Notes: a model not told the origin generated them from the letters alone. 64,000 nt of DNA from JAFLTL01 sp964389525 (GCA_964389525.1 CAYMEX010000013.1:16663-80662), one strand, 5' to 3'; shown: positions 42,835-52,562, counted from the stretch's first letter. Numbers and translations are program-made.

Positions 42835-43884
42835 ATGAACAGGATATTCATTTATCTGACAGTTGCTGCCATCGCATCTCTGGCATCATGCACCAATGGA
42901 AACACTGACAACAACGGACGGCTGAAAAGGGTACACACAACGACCGTAACCGATGAGAACGGTGCCGGCCCGCTGACCTACATCGGCAAGGCTGTGCCCT
43001 CAAAAGAGTTGTCACTGTCATTCAAAGTCGCGGGGAAGATACGGAAAATTCACGTAGCGCAGGGAACGGCCGTGAAAGCCGGACAACTCATAGCCGAAAT
43101 TGATCCGGCAGACTACACCAACCAGCTGACAGCCACCGAGGCCGAATACAACCAGATCAAAGCCGAGGTCGACAGGATTGTCGCCATGCACGCCGACGGC
43201 GCGGTCTCCGACAACAATTACGACAAGGCTGTCTACGGACTGCGTCAGATAACTGCGAAATATGAGCAGCATAAAGCCGAATTATCTTATACCCGACTGT
43301 ATGCGCCTTTTTCCGGGCAGATCAGCGAGACAATGGCTGAAGACGGAGAAGTTGTCGGAGCAGGGATGCCAGTTGCCATGATGATAGGCGCCGGAGTTCC
43401 CGAAGTTGAGATACACGTGGCTCCCGCAGTTCTCCCCCTGCTGCGTCAGGGCGATCTTTCGGCCTCATTCCCGACTCTCGGCAACGATGCTGTTCCGCTT
43501 GACATCGTGTCGGTATCGCCGACAGCCAATGCAAGCCAGCTCTACAGCGTCAAGCTCCGCATACCCGCCGATGCCACAGGCGTCATTCCGGGCATGACGG
43601 CCACAGTCAGCATCACGGGAGCCGATGCCGCGGGCAACATGCGCATACCCACCGGCGCAGTCTCCGACAACTATGTCCTACGCTTCAACCCGTCCGACTC
43701 GACCGTCAGCCGTGTACCCGTCAGCGTCAGCAAGCTGCTGCCGGGAGGCGACTGCATCATCACATCCGACCGACTGCATACCGGCGACATACTTGTTGCG
43801 GCCGGTATGCGCAAGCTAAGCGACGGAGAAAAAGTATGCCCTGTCGCACCTGTTTCCGAAACCAATAAAGGAGGACTGCTATGA
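42835..43884 (+). CDS. RND efflux periplasmic adaptor (membrane fusion protein)
   Basis: 349 residues. Lipoprotein signal MNRIFIYLTVAAIASLASC (Cys19). A lipoyl-like half (LTYIGKAVPSKELSLSFKVAGKIRKIHVAQGTAVKAGQLIAEIDPAD), an alpha-hairpin (about 90-145), the second lipoyl half (LYAPFSGQISETMAEDGEVV) and the beta-barrel/membrane-proximal parts follow in the usual order. It connects the pump to the TolC channel. First gene of a compact operon; its stop overlaps the pump gene by 4 bases. Confidence 0.92.
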   Translation: MNRIFIYLTVAAIASLASCTNGNTDNNGRLKRVHTTTVTDENGAGPLTYIGKAVPSKELSLSFKVAGKIRKIHVAQGTAVKAGQLIAEIDPADYTNQLTATEAEYNQIKAEVDRIVAMHADGAVSDNNYDKAVYGLRQITAKYEQHKAELSYTRLYAPFSGQISETMAEDGEVVGAGMPVAMMIGAGVPEVEIHVAPAVLPLLRQGDLSASFPTLGNDAVPLDIVSVSPTANASQLYSVKLRIPADATGVIPGMTATVSITGADAAGNMRIPTGAVSDNYVLRFNPSDSTVSRVPVSVSKLLPGGDCIITSDRLHTGDILVAAGMRKLSDGEKVCPVAPVSETNKGGLL

Positions 43885-46800
43885 TGGATGCCGGCAAATG
43901 GGCTTTCGGCAACAGGAAACTTCTTAACTTCCTGATTGTCGTCCTTATCGCAGGCGGCCTGTGGGGCGCCTACGCGATGAGCAAATTCGAGGACCCGGAA
44001 ATAAAAGTGAAAGTGGCGCTTGTCTCCACTGTATGCCCCGGTCTGTCGGCATCTGAGGTCGAACTCGAGGTGACCGACCCGATCGAGAAGGAGATCAGGC
44101 AGATGAGCGATATCGACAACATCGAGAGTTATTCCTACAACGATCTGTCGATCATACAGGTGGAGCTGTTGAGCACAGTCCCAAAGCCCGATGTCGAGCA
44201 GCATTGGGACGAACTGCGCCGCAAGGTGTCGGATGCCGCCTCCAGGCTGCCGGCCGGTTGTCGTGCTCCTGAGGTTCACGACGGATTCAGCGATGTCTAC
44301 GGCATATTTCTGGCGCTGACCGGCGACGGAATGGACGACGTAACTCTCGGCAAATATGCCGACCTGATAAAACGCGAGCTTCTTGAGATCGACGGCATTG
44401 ACAAAGTGACGCTCTACGGCAAGCAGCCCGAGTGCATCAACATACGCATAAGCCAGTCAAAGATTGCAGCACTCGGCGTCAAGCCGGCCGAGATCTTCGC
44501 GACGCTGAAAGATCTTGAAGCGACACCATACTCAGGCTATTACGACAACGGCGACACGCGTGCGAGAGTCAACGTATGCGGACGCTTCACCGAAGTGAGC
44601 GACATACGCGACATGCTTGTAGCCGGGCATCAGGACGACAATCTGCGGCTGGCCGACATCGCGACCGTGGAGAAAGAGTTTGAGACGCCGGTAAGAAACG
44701 AGATGCTGTACGACGGAGAGAGAAGCATCGGCATACTTGTGTCGGCCAACACCGGCAGCGACATCATAAAAGTCGGAGGCGAGGTAAACCGGACTCTCGA
44801 ACGCCTTGCAGCCGAGCGCTTCCCTGCCGGTGTGACGGTGAACAAGGTATTCTACCAGCCCGACAAGGTAGGCGGATCGCTCTCGGTATTCTTCATCAAC
44901 CTTGCTGAGTCGGTCGGCATCGTCATACTCATACTGATGCTGGCCATGGGCTTCCGCAGCGGCATCGTCATTGCCGTCTCGCTCGTCACGATCGTGCTTG
45001 GATCATTCCTTTTCCTGTTCATGCTCGGAGGCACGATGCAGCGTGTATCGCTCGGCGCATTCATCCTGGCCATGGGCATGCTTGTCGACAACGCTATAGT
45101 GATTGTCGACGGCATACTTGTCGACCTCAACGCCGGAAAGTCGCGGCGCGAGGCAATGACAGCGATCGGACGCAAGACGTGCATGCCACTTCTCGGCGCG
45201 ACACTTATAGCCATCCTCGCCTTCTTCCCGATATTCCTGTCGCCCGACACACCCGGAGTCTACGTCAGAGACCTGTTCATTGTCCTCGCGGTGTCGCTGC
45301 TGCTGAGCTGGATTCTGGCACTCGTTCACGTCCCGCTGATGTGCGACGGTCTATTCAGGCACAAGACCGCAGACGGCGGCGACATGTTCAAAGGACGCAT
45401 TTACGCCGTTCTGCGCTCCACACTTGGCTGGGGGCTGTCACACCGGCTCTCCACCGTAGCCCTGATGGCGGCACTGCTGTTCGGAAGCATTCTGTGTTTC
45501 AGATGGGTGAAGCAGGGATTTTTCCCCGACATGGAGTATGACCAGATGTATATCGAGTACAAGCTCCCCGAGGCCACAAACAGCTCGCGGGTAAAAAAAG
45601 ACCTTGCCCTGATAGAGGCCGATCTGAAAGAAAAATTCGGTGCCCGGCATGTCACCACGTCGATCGGCGCGACTCCCGGACGCTACAACCTCGTCAGAAA
45701 CATCGCCACGCCGTCGCTGTCCTACGGCGAGCTGATCGTAGACTTCGGCAAGCCATCGGAAGTCAGCGACAAGATCGAGGATATACAGCATTACCTCACC
45801 GACAACTATCCCGAGGCCTATGCCAAGGCGAAGAAATACAACCTCATGTTCAAGAAGTTCCCGATTGAGGCGCAGATCACCGGGCCCGATCCGGCCGTAC
45901 TGTCGCAGATCGGCGACTCCATAAAGCACCTCATGGAGAACTCGGGCATCGTGCGCATCATCACACGCGATCTGGAGCCTCCGACACCCGTCATCGACAT
46001 ACACTACGACCGCCCGTCGGCCATAATGTCGGGTGTAACGCGCAACGACCTGAGTCTGTCGCTTCTGACTGCCAACGGCGGACTGCCCGTAAGCACATTC
46101 TACGACGGACTGAACCAGTGCCAGATCTATGTGAAGGAAACCGACGAAGAGGGCAACGATATTGCCGACATAGAGAACATGCCTGTGTTCACGATGATCC
46201 CCGACTTCGCATCTGTCGCCGACAAAGCCACACTAAGCAGACTCATGGCCGGCAAAGTCGACAAAGACGAGATAATGGAGCGCCTGATGGCCGTTGTCCC
46301 GCTGCGACAGGCGGTAAGCGACGTGACTGTCGGCTGGGAATATCCTGTTATACCGAGGTTCGACGGACAACGCATGATACGCGTCCAGGCTTCGCCGGTC
46401 GAGGGGCTGGAGACCTCCAAGGCGCAGAAGCAGCTCGCCGGGATACTTCAGTCGATGCAGCTGCCCGAGGGCTACACCCTCTCATGGCAGGGCGAAAAAG
46501 CCGCGAGCGATCAGGCCATGCGCTACCTCTTCCTTAACTTCCCGCTGGCAATCATACTTATGATCGCCATACTCATCATGCTTTTCAAGGACTATCGCAA
46601 GCCGGTGATCATCTTGTGCACCGTGCCGATGGTAGCCGTAGGCGTGGTGCTGACAATGGCCGCCACACGACAGGTATTCAACTTCTGCGCAATCGTGGGC
46701 ACTCTCGGCCTGATCGGCATGGTGATCAAAAACGGCATTGTGCTGCTCGACGAGATCAACATCCAGGTAGCGTCAGGGAAACCGCAGCGCGAGGCGTTGA

Positions 46801-46994
46801 TATATGCCGCACAAAGCCGTCTGCGTCCCGTGGCGATGGCAGCCCTTACAACCATCCTGGGCATGCTTCCGCTCCTTGCCGACGCGATGTTCGGCTCGAT
46901 GGCAGCAGCCATAATGGGCGGACTGCTGTTCGGATCGATCGTGACACTTCTGTTTATACCGGTACTTTACTCACTGTTTTTCAACAAGCACTAA
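43881..46994 (+). CDS. RND efflux pump (AcrB/CusA-like)
   Basis: 1,037 residues in the AcrB layout: TM1 (NFLIVVLIAGGLWGAY), periplasmic porter domain 1 (about 40-330), TM2-6 (SVGIVILILMLAMGFRSGIVIAVSLV...), the loop carrying the FFPIFLSPDTPGVYVRDL motif, a second periplasmic domain (about 555-860) and TM7-12. Membrane helix 4 has GMLVDNAIVIVDGILVDL, with the Asp residues that carry protons, and the matching half has GLIGMVIKNGIVLLDEIN. The nature of exported compounds is not readable. Confidence 0.93.
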   Translation: MMDAGKWAFGNRKLLNFLIVVLIAGGLWGAYAMSKFEDPEIKVKVALVSTVCPGLSASEVELEVTDPIEKEIRQMSDIDNIESYSYNDLSIIQVELLSTVPKPDVEQHWDELRRKVSDAASRLPAGCRAPEVHDGFSDVYGIFLALTGDGMDDVTLGKYADLIKRELLEIDGIDKVTLYGKQPECINIRISQSKIAALGVKPAEIFATLKDLEATPYSGYYDNGDTRARVNVCGRFTEVSDIRDMLVAGHQDDNLRLADIATVEKEFETPVRNEMLYDGERSIGILVSANTGSDIIKVGGEVNRTLERLAAERFPAGVTVNKVFYQPDKVGGSLSVFFINLAESVGIVILILMLAMGFRSGIVIAVSLVTIVLGSFLFLFMLGGTMQRVSLGAFILAMGMLVDNAIVIVDGILVDLNAGKSRREAMTAIGRKTCMPLLGATLIAILAFFPIFLSPDTPGVYVRDLFIVLAVSLLLSWILALVHVPLMCDGLFRHKTADGGDMFKGRIYAVLRSTLGWGLSHRLSTVALMAALLFGSILCFRWVKQGFFPDMEYDQMYIEYKLPEATNSSRVKKDLALIEADLKEKFGARHVTTSIGATPGRYNLVRNIATPSLSYGELIVDFGKPSEVSDKIEDIQHYLTDNYPEAYAKAKKYNLMFKKFPIEAQITGPDPAVLSQIGDSIKHLMENSGIVRIITRDLEPPTPVIDIHYDRPSAIMSGVTRNDLSLSLLTANGGLPVSTFYDGLNQCQIYVKETDEEGNDIADIENMPVFTMIPDFASVADKATLSRLMAGKVDKDEIMERLMAVVPLRQAVSDVTVGWEYPVIPRFDGQRMIRVQASPVEGLETSKAQKQLAGILQSMQLPEGYTLSWQGEKAASDQAMRYLFLNFPLAIILMIAILIMLFKDYRKPVIILCTVPMVAVGVVLTMAATRQVFNFCAIVGTLGLIGMVIKNGIVLLDEINIQVASGKPQREALIYAAQSRLRPVAMAALTTILGMLPLLADAMFGSMAAAIMGGLLFGSIVTLLFIPVLYSLFFNKH

Positions 46995-46996
46995 AC

Positions 46997-48349
46997 ATGA
47001 GAAAACTGCTGTTTACCGTATTTCTTCCGATATGTGCTACGCTGGCAGCCCAGCCACGCATCCTGACCATCGCCGAGTGCGAGGCTCTTGCCCTGCAAAA
47101 CAATAAGGAGATACAGGCGGCCGCACGCCAGATACAGAGCATGGAGTTCCAGACCAAGAGCGCACGCGGAAACTATTTCCCAAATATCTCGGCCGACGCG
47201 CTTGGCCTCTACAATACAGGCGACGGCAATATGAAGATCGAAGGGGGAAATCTGCCGGTGCTGACAATGGGAGCCGACGGAATCCCGGTGCCTTCCGGCG
47301 CGTTCGCCTACTTCCCCGGGCTTGATCTCGGATATAAGATCGGACCGTTTTTCAACGGAGGTGTCAAGATAACTCAGCCGGTGTATATGGGCGGACGCAT
47401 CTCGGCCGGTTACCGTATGGCTAAACTAGGACTCGGCATAGCGCGCGAAAACCGACGTCTGACCGAATCAGACGTTAGACTCGACGTGGCAAACGCATAT
47501 GCAGGAGCCGTCAAGGCGCAGGAACTCGACTCTGTGGCAATGAAATACAAAGAGGTGCTCACCGAACTGCTCAAGAATGTGGAGAGCGGCGTGCGAAACG
47601 GCATGGCTACCCGCAACGATCTTCTTAAAGTACAGGTGCGCATCAACGAAGCCGACCTGATGATAATGCGCGCCGGCAACGCCTCACGGCTGGCGCGGAT
47701 GAATCTGTGCCACACGATAGGTCTGCCGCTCGACTCCCTGATAGGCATCGTCGCCGAATATCCCGATGTAGCAGCCCAGGCCTCGTCGGCGCACGACGAC
47801 ATTACATCGCGTCCCGAATACAGGATGCTTGAGTCGCAGGTCGAGATGGCGGCACAGCAAGTGAAATTCGAGCGGGCGGCAATGCTGCCGCAGGTCGGCG
47901 TACAGGCAGGCTACATGTACACCAACGGACTGAAGCTCAACGAACAGCGCATTTTTGACAACGGATCGTTCAACGTGGCTTTGAGTGTAAGCATACCGAT
48001 CTATACTTTCGGCGTTAACTCCAACAAAGTCAAGGCCGCGCGCGCCCGGCAGCAGCAGCTGCGACTCGAGCGCGAACATGCCGGCGAGGCAATGCAGCTT
48101 CAGCTTGCACAGGCCACCGACAATCTCAACGAGATGTTTGCAGAAGTAGAGGTCGCCGACCTCTCTCTGAGTCAGGCCGACGAAAACATGCGGGTATCGG
48201 GGAGGCAGTATTCTGCCGGCATGGAAACCCTTGCCGACTATCTGGAGGCACAGACTCTGTGGCGACAGGCCTATCAGACCAAAGTAGAAGCCCGTTTCAA
48301 ACTGTATACCACATATATCGATTACCTGAAAGCCGCAGGCCGGTTATGA
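46997..48349 (+). CDS. TolC-family outer-membrane efflux protein
   Basis: 450 residues from ATG 46997, 2 bases after the pump's stop. An N-terminal signal peptide (MRKLLFTVFLPICATLAAQP) then two repeats of long helices and short strands: IAECEALALQNNKEIQAAARQIQSMEFQTKSARGNYFPNIS and the second copy beginning SRPEYRMLESQVEMAAQQVKFERAAMLPQ. YSAGMETLADYLEAQTLWRQAY gives the family ending. It forms the exit duct of this pump. Its TGA overlaps the ATG of the next gene (ATGA). Confidence 0.93.
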   Translation: MRKLLFTVFLPICATLAAQPRILTIAECEALALQNNKEIQAAARQIQSMEFQTKSARGNYFPNISADALGLYNTGDGNMKIEGGNLPVLTMGADGIPVPSGAFAYFPGLDLGYKIGPFFNGGVKITQPVYMGGRISAGYRMAKLGLGIARENRRLTESDVRLDVANAYAGAVKAQELDSVAMKYKEVLTELLKNVESGVRNGMATRNDLLKVQVRINEADLMIMRAGNASRLARMNLCHTIGLPLDSLIGIVAEYPDVAAQASSAHDDITSRPEYRMLESQVEMAAQQVKFERAAMLPQVGVQAGYMYTNGLKLNEQRIFDNGSFNVALSVSIPIYTFGVNSNKVKAARARQQQLRLEREHAGEAMQLQLAQATDNLNEMFAEVEVADLSLSQADENMRVSGRQYSAGMETLADYLEAQTLWRQAYQTKVEARFKLYTTYIDYLKAAGRL

Positions 48350-48777
48350 AAGTCAATAAAATCATCAAGGTTGACGCCTCACTCGTTCCTGCCGCGATAG
48401 CGACTATTGCGACAGGTATCGGCATACATCTCGCAGATCACAGCGGGAACCACGTGAGCTGGCACAATTGATCGGTGGCGCACATCCTGTTTTCTGTGAT
48501 GTTTATAATTCTGGCGTGCTTTCATGTCAGACAACATATTGGCTGGTACAAAAATCTGTTTCGTCCGTCGAAAAAGCCACGTATTATCACGATAATGCTT
48601 ACACTGGCTATAACCGCAGAATTTCTGACGGGCTTTACGTTGCTTGCGTTTATCGACGGTGAAGGCAGCTCGATCGGCCACATACACTCGATCGGCGGAC
48701 TGACATTGTCCGCACTTGCCGCCGGGCATCTGGCACGCAGGTTTAAAATTCTTTTCAAGAAACTGAGAATCAACTGA
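48346..48777 (+). pseudogene. DUF4405-type membrane protein interrupted by an in-frame TGA
   Basis: A small membrane protein whose frame continues in register across a TGA at 48469-48471. Upstream of it: MKVNKIIKVDASLVPAAIATIATGIGIHLADHSG, ending HVSWHN; downstream in the same frame: SVAHILFSVMFIILACFHVRQHIGWYKN. The interrupted residue fits the Trp of the family's HNW, where TGG would have become TGA by one change. It is otherwise complete: 143 residues, three to four membrane helices, with paired His residues (HLADH, H-x-RQH, GHIHSIGG) that in the DUF4405/cytochrome-b-like group hold heme. It overlaps the TolC gene by 4 bases. It is probably inactive; selective TGA read-through would be needed for a full protein. 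Confidence 0.75.
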
Positions 48778-48866
48778 TCACTTTTGCTTAAACTACCATA
48801 CATCGGCTACGCCGAAGCGTATTCCGCATGGCGCAGCCTGTCTGTACAATATGGTGTTACTGTCGT

Positions 48867-50525
48867 CTATCTGCCGTTGACAAGCGTGGCGATATCGTCC
48901 TCTACTGTCGATATGGTGCCGATATTGAATTTTTCCTGAAGCACCTTCAGTATGTCGGGAGTGAAGAACGCCGGCAATGTCGGGCCGGTGTGGATATTAC
49001 GCACACCGAGCGACAGAAGCGCCAGAAGCACTATCACCGCCTTCTGCTCATACCACGCGATATTGTAGACGATCGGCAGATCGTTGACACTCTTTACATC
49101 AAATGCATTTTTTAGTGCCAGAGCAATGCGCACAAGCGAGTACGAGTCGTTGCACTGGCCTGCATCGAGAACGCGCGGCACACCCTCGATATCACCCAAA
49201 GGCAGTTTGTTGTAGCGGTATTTCGCACATCCGGCCGTGAGTATCACGCAATCATGGGGCAACGCTTCGGCAAACCCGGCGTAGTAACTGCGTGATGGGA
49301 AACGGCCGTCACATCCGGCCATGACAACAAATTTGCGTATCTTGCCACTCTTGACCATCTCCACGATCTTAGGCAGAAGCTCTATCACCTGATGATGGGC
49401 GAAACCGCCGACGATCTCCCCATGCTCGATTTCAGTGGGTGGCGGACACTGCTGCGCACGGGCGATCAGTTCCGAGAAATCCTTGCGGCCGTCGGGACCC
49501 GCATCGATATGGTGTGTTCCCGGCATGCCGACAACCCCTGTCGTATACACCCTGTCGAGATACGTGCAGTTCTTGCGCGGAGGCACTATGCAGTTCGACG
49601 TGAACAGAAACACTCCGTTGAAAGTCTCGAATTCGTCGGTCTGCTTCCACCATGCGTTTCCATAGTTCCCCGCAAAATGAGGATATTTCCTGAACGCAGG
49701 ATAGTATTGTCCGGGCAGCATTTCGGAATGCGTGTACACATCCACCCCTTTGCCGGCCGTCTGCTCGAGCAGTTCTTCAAGATCTTTAAGATCATGCCCG
49801 CTGATAAGTATGCCAGGCCGGTTACGCACTCCTATGTCGACTTTCGTGATCTCCGGGTTGCCATATGTGCCGGTGTTGGCCTTATCGAGCAACGCCATCA
49901 CGTCGACACCGCCCTCGCCCACTTTAAGCACCAGCGGCAACAGCTGCCCGACGCCGATATCTGTGCGGGCGGTCTCGGCCATCGCATTCTCGATGACAGC
50001 ATATACCTCATCTTCCTCATATCCGAGGTTTGCGGCATGCCGGGCATATGCAGCCATGCCCTTGCATCCGTATATAGCAAGTTGCTTCAGGCCTCTTATA
50101 TCTTCATCTGTCTCGGCAAGTACTCCGGTCACCGGCTCATACTTCTCAGCCTCATCGGGAGTTGCATGAAACTTTATATGCGGTATCTGCGGCAGCCTCA
50201 CGCCGTCGTTTTCAGCTTTTGCAAGCAACCGGCTCTTGATGTCGAACGCACGGCGTATGAAACCGTCGAGTGAATCATTGTCGAAATTGGCATTGGTGAT
50301 TGTCGCGAAAAGCGAGTCTATCACTATGTGGCTTGCCTCACGCAAAGCCATACCTTTCTCTCTCAACGCACGGTTTATCGCCGACACTCCGCGTATAGCG
50401 TAGAGCAGAAGATCCATCCTCGCCGATGTCTCGTGTTGCTTGCCGCACACGCCCACAAATTCACATCCCTTGCCACGTGCCGTCTCCTGACACTGGTAGC
50501 AGAACATCTCGGGTCGTTTCTCCAT
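48867..50525 (-). CDS. hcp: Hybrid-cluster protein (hydroxylamine/NO reductase)
   Basis: 552 residues. An N-terminal Cys cluster, FCYQCQETARGKGCEFVGVCG (Cys9, 12, 21, 27), binds one FeS centre. The hybrid cluster ligands lie in the C-terminal half: TGVVGMPGTHHIDAG, VVMAGCDGRFPSR, TAGCAKYRYNKL and VLDAGQCNDSYS. Hcp reduces hydroxylamine or, in more recent work, nitric oxide to nitrous oxide. It follows the cupin gene by 5 bases on the same strand, so the two are an operon for nitrosative stress. Confidence 0.94.
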   Translation of the reverse strand: MEKRPEMFCYQCQETARGKGCEFVGVCGKQHETSARMDLLLYAIRGVSAINRALREKGMALREASHIVIDSLFATITNANFDNDSLDGFIRRAFDIKSRLLAKAENDGVRLPQIPHIKFHATPDEAEKYEPVTGVLAETDEDIRGLKQLAIYGCKGMAAYARHAANLGYEEDEVYAVIENAMAETARTDIGVGQLLPLVLKVGEGGVDVMALLDKANTGTYGNPEITKVDIGVRNRPGILISGHDLKDLEELLEQTAGKGVDVYTHSEMLPGQYYPAFRKYPHFAGNYGNAWWKQTDEFETFNGVFLFTSNCIVPPRKNCTYLDRVYTTGVVGMPGTHHIDAGPDGRKDFSELIARAQQCPPPTEIEHGEIVGGFAHHQVIELLPKIVEMVKSGKIRKFVVMAGCDGRFPSRSYYAGFAEALPHDCVILTAGCAKYRYNKLPLGDIEGVPRVLDAGQCNDSYSLVRIALALKNAFDVKSVNDLPIVYNIAWYEQKAVIVLLALLSLGVRNIHTGPTLPAFFTPDILKVLQEKFNIGTISTVEDDIATLVNGR

Positions 50526-50530
50526 ATCGG

Positions 50531-50860
50531 TCAGGCTTTGACTTTTACAAGCAACACCCTTGAATCGGCCATGGCCACGAGGCTGTGTGCCATACCCTGT
50601 CCCATAAGGAAAAACTCTCCCGACTTCACCACATTCGGCAGTTTGTTCATTGTCAGTTCGATCTCACCCTCGACGACATAGACCATGACTTCGGCCGGCG
50701 CAAGATGTTCGGCGATATTCTGTCCTGCTTCAAGCATGATAAGCGACACTCCACCGTTGTTGTTCTGGAAGATATTTTTGAAACAAACTCCGGCTTGCCC
50801 TTTCTCGATCGCTACAGGAAGTTCGTTGACCTTCCCGAATTTGTATTCAGCATTCAACAT
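50531..50860 (-). CDS. Small cupin-domain protein upstream of hcp
   Basis: 109 residues, a single cupin barrel: FKNIFQNNNGGVSLIMLEAGQNIAEHLAPAEVMVYVVEGEIEL, then GEFFLMGQGMAHSLVAMADSRVLLV. Metal ligands of the usual type are EH...E plus a distal H. Function unknown; it may sense or detoxify reactive nitrogen. It is 5 bases from hcp and transcribed first, behind a divergent region that holds the palindrome GCGCCA-TCTT-TGGCGC (50948-50963). Confidence 0.8.
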   Translation of the reverse strand: MLNAEYKFGKVNELPVAIEKGQAGVCFKNIFQNNNGGVSLIMLEAGQNIAEHLAPAEVMVYVVEGEIELTMNKLPNVVKSGEFFLMGQGMAHSLVAMADSRVLLVKVKA

Positions 50861-50947
50861 AGTATTTCAGGTTTTATGGTTTGACAGAATCAGAGTCCTG
50901 ATCCCGACATTAGAAACACATGTCTGTCGGTTATTGTTTACGATATT

Positions 50948-50963
50948 GCGCCATCTTTGGCGC
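50948..50963. promoter_or_regulatory. Small inverted repeat between cupin-hcp and the deaminase
   Basis: GCGCCA and TGGCGC, spaced by TCTT, in the short divergent region. It could be an operator for either transcript; no binding family recognised. Confidence 0.35.
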
Positions 50964-50987
50964 CCACCGCCACTTCCGTTTTTTTAA

Positions 50988-51019
50988 TTTTAATCCGACT
51001 GCCGGAGTTCGTATATTTG
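50988..51019 (+). promoter_or_regulatory. Promoter of the guanine-deaminase-like gene
   Basis: TTTT (50988-50991), 20 bases, TATATTTG (51012-51019), about 45 bases before the ATG. Confidence 0.5.
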
Positions 51020-51064
51020 TTATATAGACAGGATACCGATTATAACCTGACAACCGACTGAAGC

Positions 51065-51532
51065 ATGACAAAAGAGGAACTGATGAGAAAAGCCATTGAG
51101 CTTTCAGAAGAGAGCGTAGCTACCGGCGGAGGACCGTTCGGCGCCGTCATAGCACGCGACGGAGAAATCATCGCGACCGGGGTGAACCGTGTCACTGCCA
51201 GTCACGACCCCACAGCCCACGCCGAAGTCAGTGCCATACGCAGCGCATGTGCGAAACTAAACACTTTCGACCTGAGCGGATGCGAGATATACACCTCATG
51301 TGAGCCATGCCCGATGTGCCTGGGTGCGATCTACTGGGCGCATCTCGACAAAGTGTACTACGGCAACGACAAGACCGACGCCAAGGAGATCGGTTTCGAC
51401 GACTCTTTCATCTACGACGAGCTGGCATTGCCGCGCGACAGACGGCATCTTCCGGCTCTACAGATGCTTGACAGGGAAGCCAGCCGCGCTTTCGGCATGT
51501 GGGAAGCAAAGGACGATAAAATCGTATATTGA
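51065..51532 (+). CDS. Guanine deaminase/nucleoside deaminase
   Basis: 155 residues of the cytidine-deaminase fold. The zinc site is HAE (AHAEVSAIRSA) and PCPMCLGA, with the active-site Glu in HAE. Length and the MTKEELMRKAIELSEESV start and FDDSFIYDE end match GuaD (guanine to xanthine) better than TadA, whose tRNA-binding C-terminus is different. In Bacteroidales such genes are common beside purine salvage; no such neighbours are here. Confidence 0.85.
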   Translation: MTKEELMRKAIELSEESVATGGGPFGAVIARDGEIIATGVNRVTASHDPTAHAEVSAIRSACAKLNTFDLSGCEIYTSCEPCPMCLGAIYWAHLDKVYYGNDKTDAKEIGFDDSFIYDELALPRDRRHLPALQMLDREASRAFGMWEAKDDKIVY

Positions 51533-51608
51533 TTTTATACAGATCAGGCATCGACCGCCCGCAAGCTGTCGATGCCCGATGATAAATTCTATGGATCAGC
51601 CTGTCTTG

Positions 51609-52445
51609 TCAGTCTGCCAGGCTGTTGTATTCGTCGTCGCTCACAGGCTCAAGCCAGACATTTTCTGCCTTCTCGCCGGGGACCGAGAATGCAAGGTGCG
51701 CAAACCATGAGTCTTTTGCAGCACCACGCCAGTGCTTCACGTTGGCCGGGATATTGATGACCGTACCCGGAAGTATCTCCACAGCCGGTTTTCCTTCTTC
51801 CTGATACCAGCCACGACCGGCCACACCCACGAGCATCTGTCCCCCGCCTTTGTCTGCCTTGTGGATATGCCAGTTATTGCGGCAGCCCGGCTCAAACGTC
51901 ACATTGGCGAAAGGTATCTGCTCCGACGAGACAGGCGCGAGGTAGCTGTTGCCGGTAAAATACTTCGCATAGGCCGTGTTGGGTTCTCCTATCGGAAAGA
52001 TCATCTCACGCTGGAACTCGGCCTTGGCGTCGTCGCCCTTGGCGTCGTCGCCCTTCACATCGTCGCTCCACACCTCTTTGGCCAGCCGGAAAGCGGCCCA
52101 TCCTTTAGGCCATCCGGCATAAAAGGCTATATGTGTTATTATCTCCGAGATCTCGACACGGGTGATGCCGTTTTTCCGTGCTTCCTGAAGATGAAATTTC
52201 AGAGAGCTGTCAGTAATACCCTGTGAAATAAGCGATGTGATTGTCACAAGACTGCGGTCGCGCAACGACAGAAGGTCATTGCGGCTCCACACCTCGCCGA
52301 ACAGTATGTCGTCGTTGAGATGCGCAAACTCCGGGGCAAACTCGCCGAGCGCGTCGCGCCCCGCTGTCTGTATTATTTTCTGCTGTGCCATGGCATTTGT
52401 TGTTATTGCTGAAATTATCAGCATGATTATGACTATCTTTTTCAT
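51609..52445 (-). CDS. CMD-domain/cupin fusion, secreted
   Basis: 278 residues with signal peptide (MKKIVIIMLIISAITTNAMAQQ). The first half is a carboxymuconolactone-decarboxylase-like (AhpD-type) helical domain, LRDRSLVTITSLISQG ... VEISEIITHIAFYAGWPKGWAAFRLAKEVW, but it has no AhpD CXXC. The second half is a cupin: PVSSEQIPFANVTFEPGCRNNWHIHKADKGGGQMLVGVAGRGWYQEEGKPAVEILPGTVINIPANVKHWRG. Linking them is a short tandem repeat of Lys-Gly-Asp-Asp-Ala (DNA period 15, 52023-52067). CMD-cupin fusions are common in Bacteroidota with unknown roles. Confidence 0.83.
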   Translation of the reverse strand: MKKIVIIMLIISAITTNAMAQQKIIQTAGRDALGEFAPEFAHLNDDILFGEVWSRNDLLSLRDRSLVTITSLISQGITDSSLKFHLQEARKNGITRVEISEIITHIAFYAGWPKGWAAFRLAKEVWSDDVKGDDAKGDDAKAEFQREMIFPIGEPNTAYAKYFTGNSYLAPVSSEQIPFANVTFEPGCRNNWHIHKADKGGGQMLVGVAGRGWYQEEGKPAVEILPGTVINIPANVKHWRGAAKDSWFAHLAFSVPGEKAENVWLEPVSDDEYNSLAD

Positions 52446-52562
52446 TTCATTGTCAATATTACATCGTCAATTGATTCACGGTAAAAATAATACATTCCCG
52501 GCATCACATATTTACCCGAATTCCCGACATCCTTACCATAATCAATGCTGATCATCTATCAT

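Noticed and set aside
46616..46996. N-terminal extension of the TolC gene into the pump gene
   Set aside because: The extension is Arg-rich and antifamily; a signal peptide starts at ATG 46997.
48469..48471. TGA read as selenocysteine or Trp
   Set aside because: No SECIS-like stem seen and Trp is the expected residue; TGA serves as a stop in neighbouring genes.
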